Positions 53,162 through 62,183 of a stretch of 64,000 nt of DNA are shown piece by piece; position 1 is the stretch's first letter; each line of letters begins with the position of its first letter. The position numbers and the translations under genes were made by a program. The stretch is from Daejeonella rubra. GTDB taxonomy: Bacteria; Bacteroidota; Bacteroidia; Sphingobacteriales; Sphingobacteriaceae. Under the pieces are notes generated by a model that saw only the letters and a program-made list of their open reading frames with translations, searched no databases and had not been told where the DNA came from. Location of the stretch: NCBI RefSeq assembly GCF_900103545.1, contig NZ_FNHH01000018.1:18108-82107 (forward strand), given 5' to 3'.

Positions 53162-54202
53162 ATGAAAAATAGGGGCTTCGTTGTTTTTTTTGTATTTCTA
53201 CTGAACCCGGATTTTTTATCTGCTCAAAGTGTATTAATAAAAGTCAGGGAGGAGCTTATATTTCAGGATGCCCCTTTTTCGCAATGCCATGCTTCAACCT
53301 TAGTTGAAACCAGAAAAGGTGAATTATTGGCTGCGTGGTTTGGTGGTTCTCATGAAGGGAATAAGGATGTAAAGATCTGGATATCCACGAATACAAAAGG
53401 CAAATGGTCGGCACCTGTGGCAGTTGCTGAGGGTGATTTTGGTGCCAAGGATGTTTTTCCGCTCTGGAACCCTGTTTTATTCAAAACGCAGGAAAATAAA
53501 CTGATCCTATTTTATAAAGCCGGTCCGAACCCAAGAGAGTGGTGGGGAATGTATAAAACCTCAGCGGATCATGGTAAAACCTGGTCGGACGCAGTTCGTT
53601 TGCCTGATGGTATTCTTGGTCCGATAAAGAATAAACCCATTCAGCTTTCCGATGGCACAATTCTTTCCCCTTCCAGTACAGAGTCCATAGAAAATGAAAA
53701 TTGGAAAGTACATATTGAACGGTCTGCAGATCAGGGTAAGACCTGGACCAGGATTCCTGTTGATCCGGGGACTGAGTTTGGAGTGATCCAGCCCAGTATT
53801 CTGAGCTATCCCGGAGGTCGGTTACAGATCCTATGCCGGAGCAAGCAAGGGAATGTGATAGAGTCGTGGTCGGAAGATCAGGGCTTGACCTGGACCAAGA
53901 TGCAGCGTACAGAATTGCTTAATCCCAATTCAGGAACAGATGCTGTAACCTTGAAGGATGGTTCCCAGCTGATCGTTTATAATCCACTGATCCCAGGAAA
54001 GGAGTGGTTTAACGGTAGGTTTAAACTGAATGTTGCCCAGTCGGTTGATGGTAAAAACTGGAAGGATATACTCGTTCTGGAAGACGGTACAAAGGAAGAG
54101 TATAGCTATCCGGCAATCATACAAAGCAGTGATGGAAAGGTGCATATTTCCTATACTTTTGACAGGAAAAATATAAAATACCTTGTTATTGAAAACAAAT
54201 GA
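53162..54202 (+). CDS. Exported sialidase-like (BNR/Asp-box) protein
   Basis: 346 residues with a signal peptide (VVFFVFLLNPDFLSAQ). Asp-box blades of the sialidase fold are seen: SADHGKTWSD, SADQGKTWTRI and SEDQGLTWTKM. An early FSQCHASTLVET segment, LLAAWFGGSHEG and NPVLFKT also match the exo-alpha-sialidase-like family common in Bacteroidota. The arginine triad of true sialidases is not clearly present, so the substrate may not be sialic acid. It lies between two copies of a 590-bp repeat, together with the RidA gene. Confidence 0.85.
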   Translation: MKNRGFVVFFVFLLNPDFLSAQSVLIKVREELIFQDAPFSQCHASTLVETRKGELLAAWFGGSHEGNKDVKIWISTNTKGKWSAPVAVAEGDFGAKDVFPLWNPVLFKTQENKLILFYKAGPNPREWWGMYKTSADHGKTWSDAVRLPDGILGPIKNKPIQLSDGTILSPSSTESIENENWKVHIERSADQGKTWTRIPVDPGTEFGVIQPSILSYPGGRLQILCRSKQGNVIESWSEDQGLTWTKMQRTELLNPNSGTDAVTLKDGSQLIVYNPLIPGKEWFNGRFKLNVAQSVDGKNWKDILVLEDGTKEEYSYPAIIQSSDGKVHISYTFDRKNIKYLVIENK

Positions 54203-54250
54203 TTTTTGAAAAGAAATAACCCTTATCAATAATTCTTCATAATTATTAAA

Positions 54251-54285
54251 TATCTCATATCTCACATCTCCTATCTCACATCTCA
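54251..54285 (+). repeat. Five tandem 7-bp units directly before the RidA start codon
   Basis: Units are TATCTCA, TATCTCA, CATCTCC, TATCTCA and CATCTCA, ending three bases before the ATG at 54289. A change in unit number would alter the ribosome-binding region of the RidA gene. Confidence 0.8.
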
Positions 54286-54288
54286 ATC

Positions 54289-54780
54289 ATGAAAAGAAGA
54301 GAAATTCTAAAAAGCCTCACTATTCTTCCACTTGCTGGCGCAATTGGTACAAAAACTGCTGAAGCAGAGATAAAGCAGAAATCTGATTGGACACCTAAGA
54401 AAGTGGCGATCGCAAGTAAATATCCTAGTTCAAGTCCCTTGTCTGCATGTATCCGTTCCGGACATTTAGTGTTTGTGAGTGGTATTGGTGGCTGGTATGC
54501 AGACAGGAGAAAGGAACCGGGAGATATTCAGGTGCAGATCAAAAGTGCCCTGGAACAGATGAAAGATCTGCTGGAGCGTGCCGGAACGAATATGGCTAAT
54601 GTATTGAAAGTACATATGACCCTGGCTGAACCAAATAAGAACATCAAGGCACTCAACGAGGTGTATGGAGATTATTTCCCTGATCCGAAGCCTGTTCGTT
54701 CTTACAGTGGCTGTGGTGTTGATCAAATGGGAAGAGATGGAATATTGGTACAGATCGATTGTGTGGCTTATATAGATTGA
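54289..54780 (+). CDS. RidA-family protein with Tat-like signal
   Basis: 163 residues. MKRREILKSLTILPLAGAIG is a Tat-type signal, and its core closely matches that of the PLP enzyme at 60343 (IKGLTLLPLAGG). The mature part is a YjgF/YER057c/UK114 domain: SGHLVFVSGIGGW, EQMKDLLERAGTNMANVLKVHMTL and PKPVRSYSGCG, where the Arg of deaminating RidA proteins is kept. RidA hydrolyses reactive enamine/imine products of PLP enzymes, normally in the cytoplasm. Export of both suggests the same chemistry in the periplasm. Confidence 0.88.
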   Translation: MKRREILKSLTILPLAGAIGTKTAEAEIKQKSDWTPKKVAIASKYPSSSPLSACIRSGHLVFVSGIGGWYADRRKEPGDIQVQIKSALEQMKDLLERAGTNMANVLKVHMTLAEPNKNIKALNEVYGDYFPDPKPVRSYSGCGVDQMGRDGILVQIDCVAYID

Positions 54781-55162
54781 TTTTCAGAAATTTCGTTAAT
54801 TTTCATATTAAAATCATTCTGATGGCGAAGCAATGATATTCCCGGATCTAATGGGTTATTTTTCTGCTATCCACTTCGGGATAGACAGTATTATTTCCAA
54901 ATCTTGAACGTCTAAATTTATCACAAATCTGATTCAGGTTTATTCCTTCTCCAAATCCTCTTCAAACCGGACTGTTCGAATTAGTTTTCATTTAAAGAGA
55001 AGAATACCTTCTCCTGTTTTCGTCATTGAGTCAGTCTGAGATTATTTTAATGCAAAAAACATTCAGAAGGTGTTACTGAATTGTATTTAGTTCGAATAGG
55101 AGGTTAAACTTGTGCCTAAATCTTTCAAATTACTCTGACTCGGCCTGAAAAAAGTTTACAGT
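54781..55162. other. Intergenic DNA leading into repeat copy B; no gene
   Basis: No coding signal. 55011-55131 is a direct repeat of 59683-59803; the first 230 bases show nothing recognisable. Confidence 0.6.
55011..55131 (+). repeat. 121-bp direct repeat, first copy
   Basis: Starts CTCCTGTTTTCGTCATT and ends CTTTCAAATTA. It matches 59683-59803 at roughly nine of ten positions. In both places the next repeat module begins with CTGAAAAAAGTTTA and a TTTTCACGAAGG segment. Confidence 0.75.
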
Positions 55163-55754
55163 TTTCACGAAGGTACCTCACCTGCTAAAGGGCAGGATTC
55201 GGTATGTTATTCGTTTCAGATCGATTTTTATCTTTTATAGTTACATTGGCTTGTGGTACGGCGAACATCAACCCAAAAGATATGATTAGCTAATTTAATG
55301 ATGTTTTGCCCGCTCATTGCCGCGGAGGCTAGTCCTTTTTCTTTAGCAAAAAAGTGACCAAAACGCCACCGCTGCGTCTGATGCTATGAAAGTCAGTGGG
55401 TTGGCTAAGGTTGTCTTTACCGCACCATCCGCCTTGGGCGGAGGAAGAGATGTGAATGAAAGTTCAGTGCCAGACTAATTTGTGGTTCATTTTATGTTTA
55501 TTTTTTTATCTCAAATATCAATGATTCCCCCTTTCCGAGTTTAGCGCAGCGCCTCTTCGGACTCCTCTATGGAGATTTCCCTTTGGTTGATTTTTCAGTC
55601 AGCACCCACAGGATCACAAATTAGGGTTGCTGGTGAGAATACCGACCAAAGTAAAATAAAGATACGCGGGTCTTCAGTTTAACATAAAAAAGTATCTATA
55701 AACGCTGATTTGGCATATTTTGAAGCTTTTTCAATTTCTGTGACGAAAACAGGA
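55163..55754 (+). repeat. ~590-bp non-coding direct repeat, copy B
   Basis: Second copy of the element at 52033-52613, same orientation, 3.13 kb apart. It has an extra perfect hairpin TCCGCC-TTG-GGCGGA where copy A is shorter. It lies between the RidA gene and the Rossmann-like gene. Confidence 0.85.
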
Positions 55755-55887
55755 AAGAGAAGAAAACCTTCTGATTGTTAACAGTTCTCTCCAAACTTCT
55801 TGATCTGCATCAATAACATTTCTTATCACAGGTCATTAATGGTTCAAATTCTTCACGATAAATTTGCTGACAGTAATTTGAATTCAG

Positions 55888-56406
55888 ATGATCAAAAGTA
55901 TTGCCATATTCGGTGCCACAGAAAAACATGCTTCAGTATTAGCTGAAAGCCTGGCTTCGAATAACTACAGGCTTTTGTTGCTTTCTGAAGTAAAGCAAGC
56001 ATTAACAGATCTTCGGGATCAGATCCTGATAAAAACTCCATCAGCGGATATTGAATTATTGGATTGTTCGACAGAAGCCAGTTGGCAGGCTGACAGTATC
56101 ATTCTTGCACTGTCTTATGAGCTGCAGGAGATGATCGCTGCTTGGATAGGAGATTTTGTAACTCAAAAGACCGTGATCGCTTATGTGGATTCGGCACAGG
56201 AGGCACTAAACGCACTACCCTCAACAGGCTTGCAAAATTTATTGCCAAATGCGCATATCATATCATTGTATTTGACAAATGATCAGGAGAAGCAAAAAGT
56301 ATTTTACGTTGGAGGACTTGATGAAGAGGCCTTAAATGAAACAATGACATTATTGATGTTGTCTGGATTTATTCCGGGAATATCTCAATTAACAGTAACA
56401 CCTTAA
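55888..56406 (+). CDS. Rossmann-like NAD(P)-binding hypothetical protein
   Basis: 172 residues. The opening KSIAIFGATEKHASVLAESL resembles the dinucleotide loop of NADP/F420 oxidoreductase-type proteins, and DSIILALSYELQEMIA fits the following strand-helix. The canonical GxGxxG is replaced by GATEKH, so nucleotide binding is uncertain. No C-terminal catalytic domain is present. It is 22 bases before the yceI-like gene and probably shares its transcript. It may act in redox sensing, but this is inference. Confidence 0.55.
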   Translation: MIKSIAIFGATEKHASVLAESLASNNYRLLLLSEVKQALTDLRDQILIKTPSADIELLDCSTEASWQADSIILALSYELQEMIAAWIGDFVTQKTVIAYVDSAQEALNALPSTGLQNLLPNAHIISLYLTNDQEKQKVFYVGGLDEEALNETMTLLMLSGFIPGISQLTVTP

Positions 56407-56428
56407 TTAAACCATAAAAAAAACAAAA

Positions 56429-57007
56429 ATGAAAAAATCAATTTTAATTGCCCTTCTGGCTATTTTGAGTCAGGCTTCAACTTTCGCACAAACTACATGG
56501 AATGTTGACAAAGCACATTCTAAATTAAATTTTACAGTTGTACATCTTGGTATTTCTGATGTAGAAGGTTTGTTCAAAAATTTTGATGTAACAATTAAAT
56601 CTTCAAAACCAGATTTTAGTGATGGCATTTTTGAATTGAGCGCAGATATCAGTTCGATCAATACTGAGATTGAAATGAGAGATAATCACTTAAAAAGCCC
56701 TGACTTTTTTGATGCTTCTAAATTTCCGAAATTGACTTTCAAAAGCACTTCCATCAAGCCAAATGGAAAGAACAAATATACATTGAGTGGAAATCTTACC
56801 ATGCATGGAATTACTAAGCCGGTAAGTCTTAACCTTACTTACCGCGGAACAATTCTTCATCCTATGACTAAAGCCAATGTTGCAGGATTTCAGTTAACAG
56901 GAACTTTATCACGTAAAGATTTCAATCTTGGCTCTGGTTTCCCTGCTCCAATGATCAGCGACGAAGTTGAGATTAAAGCAGATGGAGAGTTTGCTGTTGC
57001 TAAATAA
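56429..57007 (+). CDS. YceI family periplasmic lipid-binding protein
   Basis: 192 residues with a signal peptide (ALLAILSQASTFAQ). The YceI lipocalin-like barrel is clear: TTWNVDKAHSKLNFTVVHLG at the start, EMRDNHLKSPDFFDASKFP in the middle, GNLTMHGITKPVSL and RKDFNLGSG near the end. These proteins bind polyisoprenoid or fatty acyl chains and are often induced by stress. A convergent Crp/Fnr gene lies just downstream. A terminator follows 17 bases after the stop. Confidence 0.95.
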   Translation: MKKSILIALLAILSQASTFAQTTWNVDKAHSKLNFTVVHLGISDVEGLFKNFDVTIKSSKPDFSDGIFELSADISSINTEIEMRDNHLKSPDFFDASKFPKLTFKSTSIKPNGKNKYTLSGNLTMHGITKPVSLNLTYRGTILHPMTKANVAGFQLTGTLSRKDFNLGSGFPAPMISDEVEIKADGEFAVAK

Positions 57008-57023
57008 ATATTAATATTCAAAT

Positions 57024-57062
57024 TGGATAATTGGACTTTGGTTCGATTATCCATTTTTTTTT
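57024..57062 (+). terminator. Rho-independent terminator after the yceI-like gene
   Basis: TGGATAAT at 57024-57031 pairs with ATTATCCA at 57046-57053, followed by a nine-T run. Confidence 0.85.
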
Positions 57063-57162
57063 GATCTATCCGGGATTTAATAAGGTTCAACGACCGGAGA
57101 TTTGATGCAATTCTTGCGAGTACGGCTTAAAAGGCCGTTGATTCATTCTCTGCACACCCTAT

Positions 57163-57738
57163 TCAACTAACTATCCGTTTCCTGATCCTGCTTAATGTCT
57201 CCGGTGTAAGTCCCAGGTAGGAGGCGATCATGTGTTGTGGTACCCTTGAAACAATGTTGGGATAAGCAGAAATAAGTTTGAGGTATTTTTCTTCTGCAGA
57301 ACTGCTTAATTCAGAAGTGAGCCTCTTTTGCATGGCAACCATATTATTCTGAGTCAGTATTCTGAAATAACGTTCAAATTTAGGAACCCGCTCATATAAT
57401 TGCTCTAAAGCGGGGTTTGTGATTAAAAGTAACTCAGATTCTTCTATAGCATCAATATTATAAGCAGAGTTTTCTCCGGTGAAAAAACTGTATATATCTG
57501 CTATCCACCATCCTTCAGGAGCAAACTGCAGGATATGTTCATTTCCTTTTTCATCAGCGCTATAAGAACGTAGCAGGCCTTTTTCAACAAAGATCAGATT
57601 TTTGCATATATCATCCTGCTGAAGGATGTATTGTCTTTTTCTTAATTTTTTAGGAATAAACAGGCTTCTGCAGATCTCTTTCTCCACCTCATTCAGCGTT
57701 ATTTTTTCTTCAACTTTTGAAAAAAGGACTTCAAACAT
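57163..57738 (-). CDS. Crp/Fnr family transcriptional regulator
   Basis: 191 residues. A cyclic-nucleotide-binding-like barrel (KNLIFVEKGLLRSYSADEKG, HILQFAPEGWWIADI) is joined by a long helix to a C-terminal HTH (VPQHMIASYLGLTPETLSRIRK). There is no N-terminal Fnr cysteine cluster, and the cAMP-binding Arg is not evident, so the ligand is unknown. In Bacteroidota such regulators often control nearby stress genes. It converges on the yceI-like gene. Confidence 0.9.
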   Translation of the reverse strand: MFEVLFSKVEEKITLNEVEKEICRSLFIPKKLRKRQYILQQDDICKNLIFVEKGLLRSYSADEKGNEHILQFAPEGWWIADIYSFFTGENSAYNIDAIEESELLLITNPALEQLYERVPKFERYFRILTQNNMVAMQKRLTSELSSSAEEKYLKLISAYPNIVSRVPQHMIASYLGLTPETLSRIRKRIVS

Positions 57739-57892
57739 TTATCGATATTTTTATCTATCCCAAATATGGCATTTTGCACTCAAATATTCTAGAAGTATGC
57801 CTGGATTGAAATGATTTAGTTACATAACAATAACGATAAGCTTGAATTTAAATTTATCATATAATTTTTTTAGATTTAGGCACCTGAAAAAC

Positions 57893-59674
57893 ATGCCTGA
57901 CAAACCCTCCTTATTTAATTGGTCGTTAAAAAAATTACTTTTGACGATACCCGAGGCTTTTGAACAGTCTAAGGTTAAGGTCGTTTACACATTTCTAATC
58001 CTATCAATTGTAAAGCTCCTCATAATAGTTTCTATTATATATGAGAATGAGCTTAATATTCATTTTAAAAGTTCTATAATTTTTCTGATCATCTATTTTA
58101 TTTTATATAAAATCTTACTGATCAATAAAAAATACACCATTCCAATAGCTCATGTTATGGTTTGGATGGGCTTAATTATGGTGTTTTCAATTTTGTTTGT
58201 CTTTGCCAAGGCAATCAATATTATGGCACTTCAGTTTATATTTATGATCATTCTGAGCAGTTTTTATTTGCTTGGAAGGACATATGGAATTGTTTATTCA
58301 ATATTTGGAGTTGCCCCGGTTCTGACCTATATGTTCATTGGAAATAATCTTGATTTATCTGAGTTGGCTTCAAATAAACTTGCATCTCCCGCTTACGAAA
58401 TAACAGTGTTCCTGAATTTTTTGACCATTATCATAGCCCATTATTTATATCACGAGGCCTCTGCTAAGAATATATTAGAAAAGGAATCGCTCAATGCCAG
58501 ATTGATACTGGCAGTTGAAGAGGCCAATTTAGCTGCCCAGTCTAAGTCGGATTTTTTATCCACCATGTCTCATGAACTCAGAACTCCCCTCAATTCTGTG
58601 ATCGGTATGGCTGAACTTTTAAGGGAAGAATCTAATTCTCCTGATCAGGAAGAGAATCTTAAGATCCTGAATTTCTCTGCAGCAAGTCTGCATACATTGA
58701 TAAACGATATCCTTGATTTTAATAAACTTGGTTCCGAAAAACTTTATCTGGAGGCAATTGGAGTTAATTTGTACACTTTATTGCATGATATTTGTTCTGG
58801 TCTCCGCTTACAGGCAAAGGAAAGGGGACTTCAGCTTAACCTTGAAGTTGATGATGAAATAAAAAAATCGATAGTTTGTACTGATCCAACCCGTATCAGT
58901 CAGATCATCTATAATCTTGCCGGTAATGCCATCAAATTTACTGCGGAAGGCAGTGTTACCATCCGATTGAATGTTATCAGTAGTGATAGTGAATTGATCA
59001 ATATTCGATTTTCTGTAATTGACACTGGTATTGGTATTAATGGAGAACAACAGGACGCTATTTTTGAGCCTTTCGTTCAGGCCTCTACGAGTACAACCCG
59101 AAATTACGGTGGAACTGGGCTGGGGCTGGCCATAGTAAAACGTCTGCTTGCACTATTTCACAGTACCATTAAACTTGAAAGTTCTGAAGGTAAGGGAGCC
59201 AGATTCTGGTTTGATATTGCTTTTAAAATTGATAAAGAACCTGTAAATAGTGGTTTAGATATTAAGGGTAATACCTATGATATTAAGGATCTTAAAATTT
59301 TAGTTGTGGAGGATAACCCAATTAATAGTCTCTTGTTAAAAAAGATTTTTCTCAAATGGAATAATACTCCGGACTTTACAAAAGATGGCTTTGAAGCCCT
59401 GGACAAGTATGACACAAACCATTATGACATTATCCTGATGGACGTTCACATGCCTTTACTGGACGGTTATGAAACAAGCAGACGAATTAGAAATTTGCCT
59501 GATGCAGTAAAGTCAAGCGTGCCAATTATTGCTCTTACGGCCTCTGTATCAAGTAATTTAAGCGAAAAGATTCGTGAAGCAGGAATGGATGATCATCTAT
59601 CTAAACCATATAACTCTAAGGAGTTGTTTGCAAAACTTTTGGAGTATAAAAATAAAATTCATAAGAATGCCTGA
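57893..59674 (+). CDS. Hybrid sensor histidine kinase with receiver domain
   Basis: 593 residues. About six membrane helices (residues ~25-190) act as sensor. A HisKA domain follows with FLSTMSHELRTPLNSVIGMA, then an HATPase domain with NLAGNAIKF, DTGIGI and GGTGLGLAIVKRLL, all complete. It ends in a receiver domain (LVVEDNPINSLLL, IILMDVHMPLLDG, DHLSKPYNSKEL). There is no output domain, so phosphate must go to an Hpt or regulator elsewhere. The ATG at 57893 is chosen; the frame is open to a TTG at 57842. Confidence 0.93.
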   Translation: MPDKPSLFNWSLKKLLLTIPEAFEQSKVKVVYTFLILSIVKLLIIVSIIYENELNIHFKSSIIFLIIYFILYKILLINKKYTIPIAHVMVWMGLIMVFSILFVFAKAINIMALQFIFMIILSSFYLLGRTYGIVYSIFGVAPVLTYMFIGNNLDLSELASNKLASPAYEITVFLNFLTIIIAHYLYHEASAKNILEKESLNARLILAVEEANLAAQSKSDFLSTMSHELRTPLNSVIGMAELLREESNSPDQEENLKILNFSAASLHTLINDILDFNKLGSEKLYLEAIGVNLYTLLHDICSGLRLQAKERGLQLNLEVDDEIKKSIVCTDPTRISQIIYNLAGNAIKFTAEGSVTIRLNVISSDSELINIRFSVIDTGIGINGEQQDAIFEPFVQASTSTTRNYGGTGLGLAIVKRLLALFHSTIKLESSEGKGARFWFDIAFKIDKEPVNSGLDIKGNTYDIKDLKILVVEDNPINSLLLKKIFLKWNNTPDFTKDGFEALDKYDTNHYDIILMDVHMPLLDGYETSRRIRNLPDAVKSSVPIIALTASVSSNLSEKIREAGMDDHLSKPYNSKELFAKLLEYKNKIHKNA

Positions 59675-59682
59675 ATTTCTGA

Positions 59683-59803
59683 CTCCTGTTTTCGTCATTA
59701 GGTCAGTCTGAGATTATTTTGATGCCAAAACGTTCAGAAGGTGTTGCTGAATTGTATTTGGTGCGAATAAGAGGTTAAGCTTCTGCCTGAATCTTTCAAA
59801 TTA
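59683..59803 (+). repeat. 121-bp direct repeat, second copy
   Basis: Starts 9 bases after the hybrid kinase stop. It matches 55011-55131, so the same intergenic module follows two unrelated genes. Confidence 0.75.
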
Positions 59804-60286
59804 AAGAACCACCCCCTTTAATTCCCCCGCCAGCGGTGGACATGGACGGATAGGAAAATTTGTCTAGAACTGAAAAAAGTTTATCGTTTTCACGAAGGTC
59901 CCTCACCTGCGGAAGGGCAGGATTCGGGATGACATTCGATTTGAATTGATTTATTTTTCTTTAGACGCTATGCACGTTTCATCCCTGCCTACCGGCAGGC
60001 AGGCTGAACGAAGTGAAGGAATTTTTTGTTCTAAAGGCAAATTTGTGCCCAGTTTTACGAAGTTCCCTCACCTGCGGAAGAGCAGGTTTCGGCATGACAT
60101 TCATTTCAGATTGATTTGTATCTTTTTTAGGCACATCGGCTTGTGGTATGGGAGAATACCGATCACTGAAAAAATACCGGTAATTTCAAACTACCACTTC
60201 ATCGTCCTGAATCCTGGCTCTTGGTTCTTGGATCTCCTTTCCCACAAATTTCCCTCAGTTATTGAAGAGCAGGATTCGGGATGTAA
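59804..60286. other. Mosaic of short repeat fragments; no gene
   Basis: 59888-59950 and 60053-60160 match the first ~100 bases of copies A/B (CACGAAGGTCCCTCACCTGC, TTTCGGCATGACATTC, TCGGCTTGTGGTA), and a shorter piece sits at 60250-60283. A CCTGCCTACCGGCAGGCAGG inverted motif lies near 59985-60004. No coding region is credible. Confidence 0.65.
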
Positions 60287-60328
60287 ATAAAAATGCCCAG
60301 TTCTCAATGAAAACAGGGCATTTTTATT
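60287..60328 (-). terminator. Terminator of the PLP-enzyme gene (minus strand)
   Basis: AAAAATGCCC (60289-60298) pairs with GGGCATTTTT (60316-60325). A and T runs on both sides allow termination in either direction; it sits 15 bases past the minus-strand stop. Confidence 0.88.
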
Positions 60329-60342
60329 AATTTAAATTGCAA

Positions 60343-62025
60343 TTAGCTTGAAAGTGGTGGACCTACAGGTACAACGATTTTTTGGCGGCTGCTTGGCTGA
60401 ATATATTTCTTCGCAGTGAACTTGGAAGTCAGGTATTCACCATGATGTATATTTCCAGACATGGTATCACCTGAAAGTGTTCCTGAAAAAGTAAATGGAA
60501 CATTATCAGCTAACATTCTTGATGCACTTCTGAATTTAACTTCGTTTCCTTCAATGGTACCTTCCAATTCATTGGTTGTAAATGTGCTCTTGTGAGAACC
60601 TTTAAGCCAATTGGAATCTTGCTGTTCAATAAAGAAGGTATGTTTGCTCGTTTCGTTGAAGTACTCTACAGTAACTTCCCAGCGTCCTTTAATGTCTGCT
60701 GCCGGAGCTTTCATTTCAGGTACAGGGGGGCGCTTCATTGAAAGGGCATTAAAAATGCGTTCAGCAACGATCTTGTCATCACCAGGTTGCATCATCCATG
60801 CAGCAATACTGATAGAAGTTGAATTAGCTGCACCTGCTGCACCACGACCTCCACCACCTGCACTAAGTGCGATACGCGGAGTAGTTGTTGAAAGATAGGT
60901 CGCGATATCCTGTCCTGTTGCATTGAACTTTGATGGATCCCATGAAATGTTCAGGTTAGGAGTACGGTTATCCAATCCTTGTGGTTGGCGGATATTGGTT
61001 GTTATACCTGAAATTGCAGATACACGCTTTGAAATAGTCTCAAGGTAACCTGTCCAGGTAATTTCTTCCTGTGCATGATTACGTTTGGTCCATGCTTCAA
61101 CAGCAGCAAGCATACCGATCTGCTCTTCTTTACCAACTTTATTATCACGACCAGGACCATGGTGCGGAGCACCAGATTGCCATGCGGCCATAAGAAGCTT
61201 CTTATCGCCTAATAATAAACCCGCACTTTGAGGACCACGGATAGCCTTTCCTCCGCTATATGCAACTACAGTTGCACCATCAGCCAGGTGAACATTTGGA
61301 TTTAAGGTCAGCGCTTCTGCTGCGGCGTCAACTAATACAGGAACCCCTTTTGCTTTGGCAGCCTTTGAGATTGAAATGACAGAAAGAGGACCAGTATCAC
61401 CCGGTTTAGTAGGCATCATATAGATCATAGCAGTACGGGAATTCATCGCAGCTTCCAGTTCTTCCTGAGTATCTACAGTGATCACTTTTACACCCGCATT
61501 CCTTACGGCGTGATCATACACATTCCGGGATCTACGCGGGATAATTACTTCATCTTTATCCATACCTGTTATATCAGGTAAGCGAACCAGTTTTTCAGGG
61601 TTTCCACCGGTTACGCTGGCTATAGTTACGATCTTAATTCCTCCGGCACAGCCTGAAGAAACAACTCCCCATTCTGCTCCTGATAATTCAGCTAATTTTT
61701 TACCAACGCCCATCGCCAGTTCATCTAACTGAACATAGTTTGATTGAGCATTGTACATTGCTTCTTTAGCTTCAGGAACTAAAGTAGATGCACCGATAAT
61801 TGTGAATGTACCACGGCAATTGATTACCGGTTCCACCCCAAGTGCACGATACACTTCAGGACCTAATAATGCTGATCCTGCTGCAGCTTTCTCGCCACCA
61901 AGCATACCAGCAAGGCCTGCTCCTTCAGCACCGGCCGGAGCAGCCATTGCAGCCTGAGCACTTCCAACAACTCCACCGGCTAATGGCAGCAATGTCAGAC
62001 CTTTAATAACGTCTCTACGTTTCAT
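60343..62025 (-). CDS. Tat-exported SelA/DgaE-like PLP-dependent enzyme with C-terminal beta domain
   Basis: 560 residues. MKRRDVIKGLTLLPLAGGVV is a Tat-like signal, followed by a Gly/Ala-rich linker. The fold-type I PLP core spans about residues 55-440: VINCRGTFTIIGAS, SGCAGGI (cofactor phosphate), LVDAAAEAL (Asp to the ring) and AYSGGKAIRGPQ with Lys260 for the Schiff base. This resembles D-glucosaminate-6-phosphate ammonia-lyase-type SelA relatives. The last ~110 residues form an extra beta-rich domain (GRWEVTVEYF, SGTLSGDTMSGNI). Export folded with PLP would explain Tat use. Confidence 0.87.
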   Translation of the reverse strand: MKRRDVIKGLTLLPLAGGVVGSAQAAMAAPAGAEGAGLAGMLGGEKAAAGSALLGPEVYRALGVEPVINCRGTFTIIGASTLVPEAKEAMYNAQSNYVQLDELAMGVGKKLAELSGAEWGVVSSGCAGGIKIVTIASVTGGNPEKLVRLPDITGMDKDEVIIPRRSRNVYDHAVRNAGVKVITVDTQEELEAAMNSRTAMIYMMPTKPGDTGPLSVISISKAAKAKGVPVLVDAAAEALTLNPNVHLADGATVVAYSGGKAIRGPQSAGLLLGDKKLLMAAWQSGAPHHGPGRDNKVGKEEQIGMLAAVEAWTKRNHAQEEITWTGYLETISKRVSAISGITTNIRQPQGLDNRTPNLNISWDPSKFNATGQDIATYLSTTTPRIALSAGGGGRGAAGAANSTSISIAAWMMQPGDDKIVAERIFNALSMKRPPVPEMKAPAADIKGRWEVTVEYFNETSKHTFFIEQQDSNWLKGSHKSTFTTNELEGTIEGNEVKFRSASRMLADNVPFTFSGTLSGDTMSGNIHHGEYLTSKFTAKKYIQPSSRQKIVVPVGPPLSS

Positions 62026-62183
62026 TGAATTATTTAGTTTAAGTTATATTGAGATTGATTTTTACGTTTTTATAGTTTCGGAATAAAGAATAGTCTAATT
62101 TAAAGACTTGAGTATATATTAAAGTCTAATATAGGTAGTATTCATGTTACATCCGATCCCTGAAAATAAAATATTGCCTGTTT

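Noticed and set aside
53162..54202. True sialidase acting on sialic acid
   Set aside because: Asp-boxes are present but the arginine triad is not clear and no sialic acid lyase genes are near, so only a family call is made.
51993..55754. Composite transposon carrying the sialidase and RidA genes
   Set aside because: The flanking repeats encode no transposase and show no terminal inverted repeats of IS type, so a transposon call is not supported.
59946..60290. 114-codon frame
   Set aside because: It is built from repeat fragments; the SLPTGRQAERSE stretch is a common false translation of the CCGGCAGGCAGG motif.
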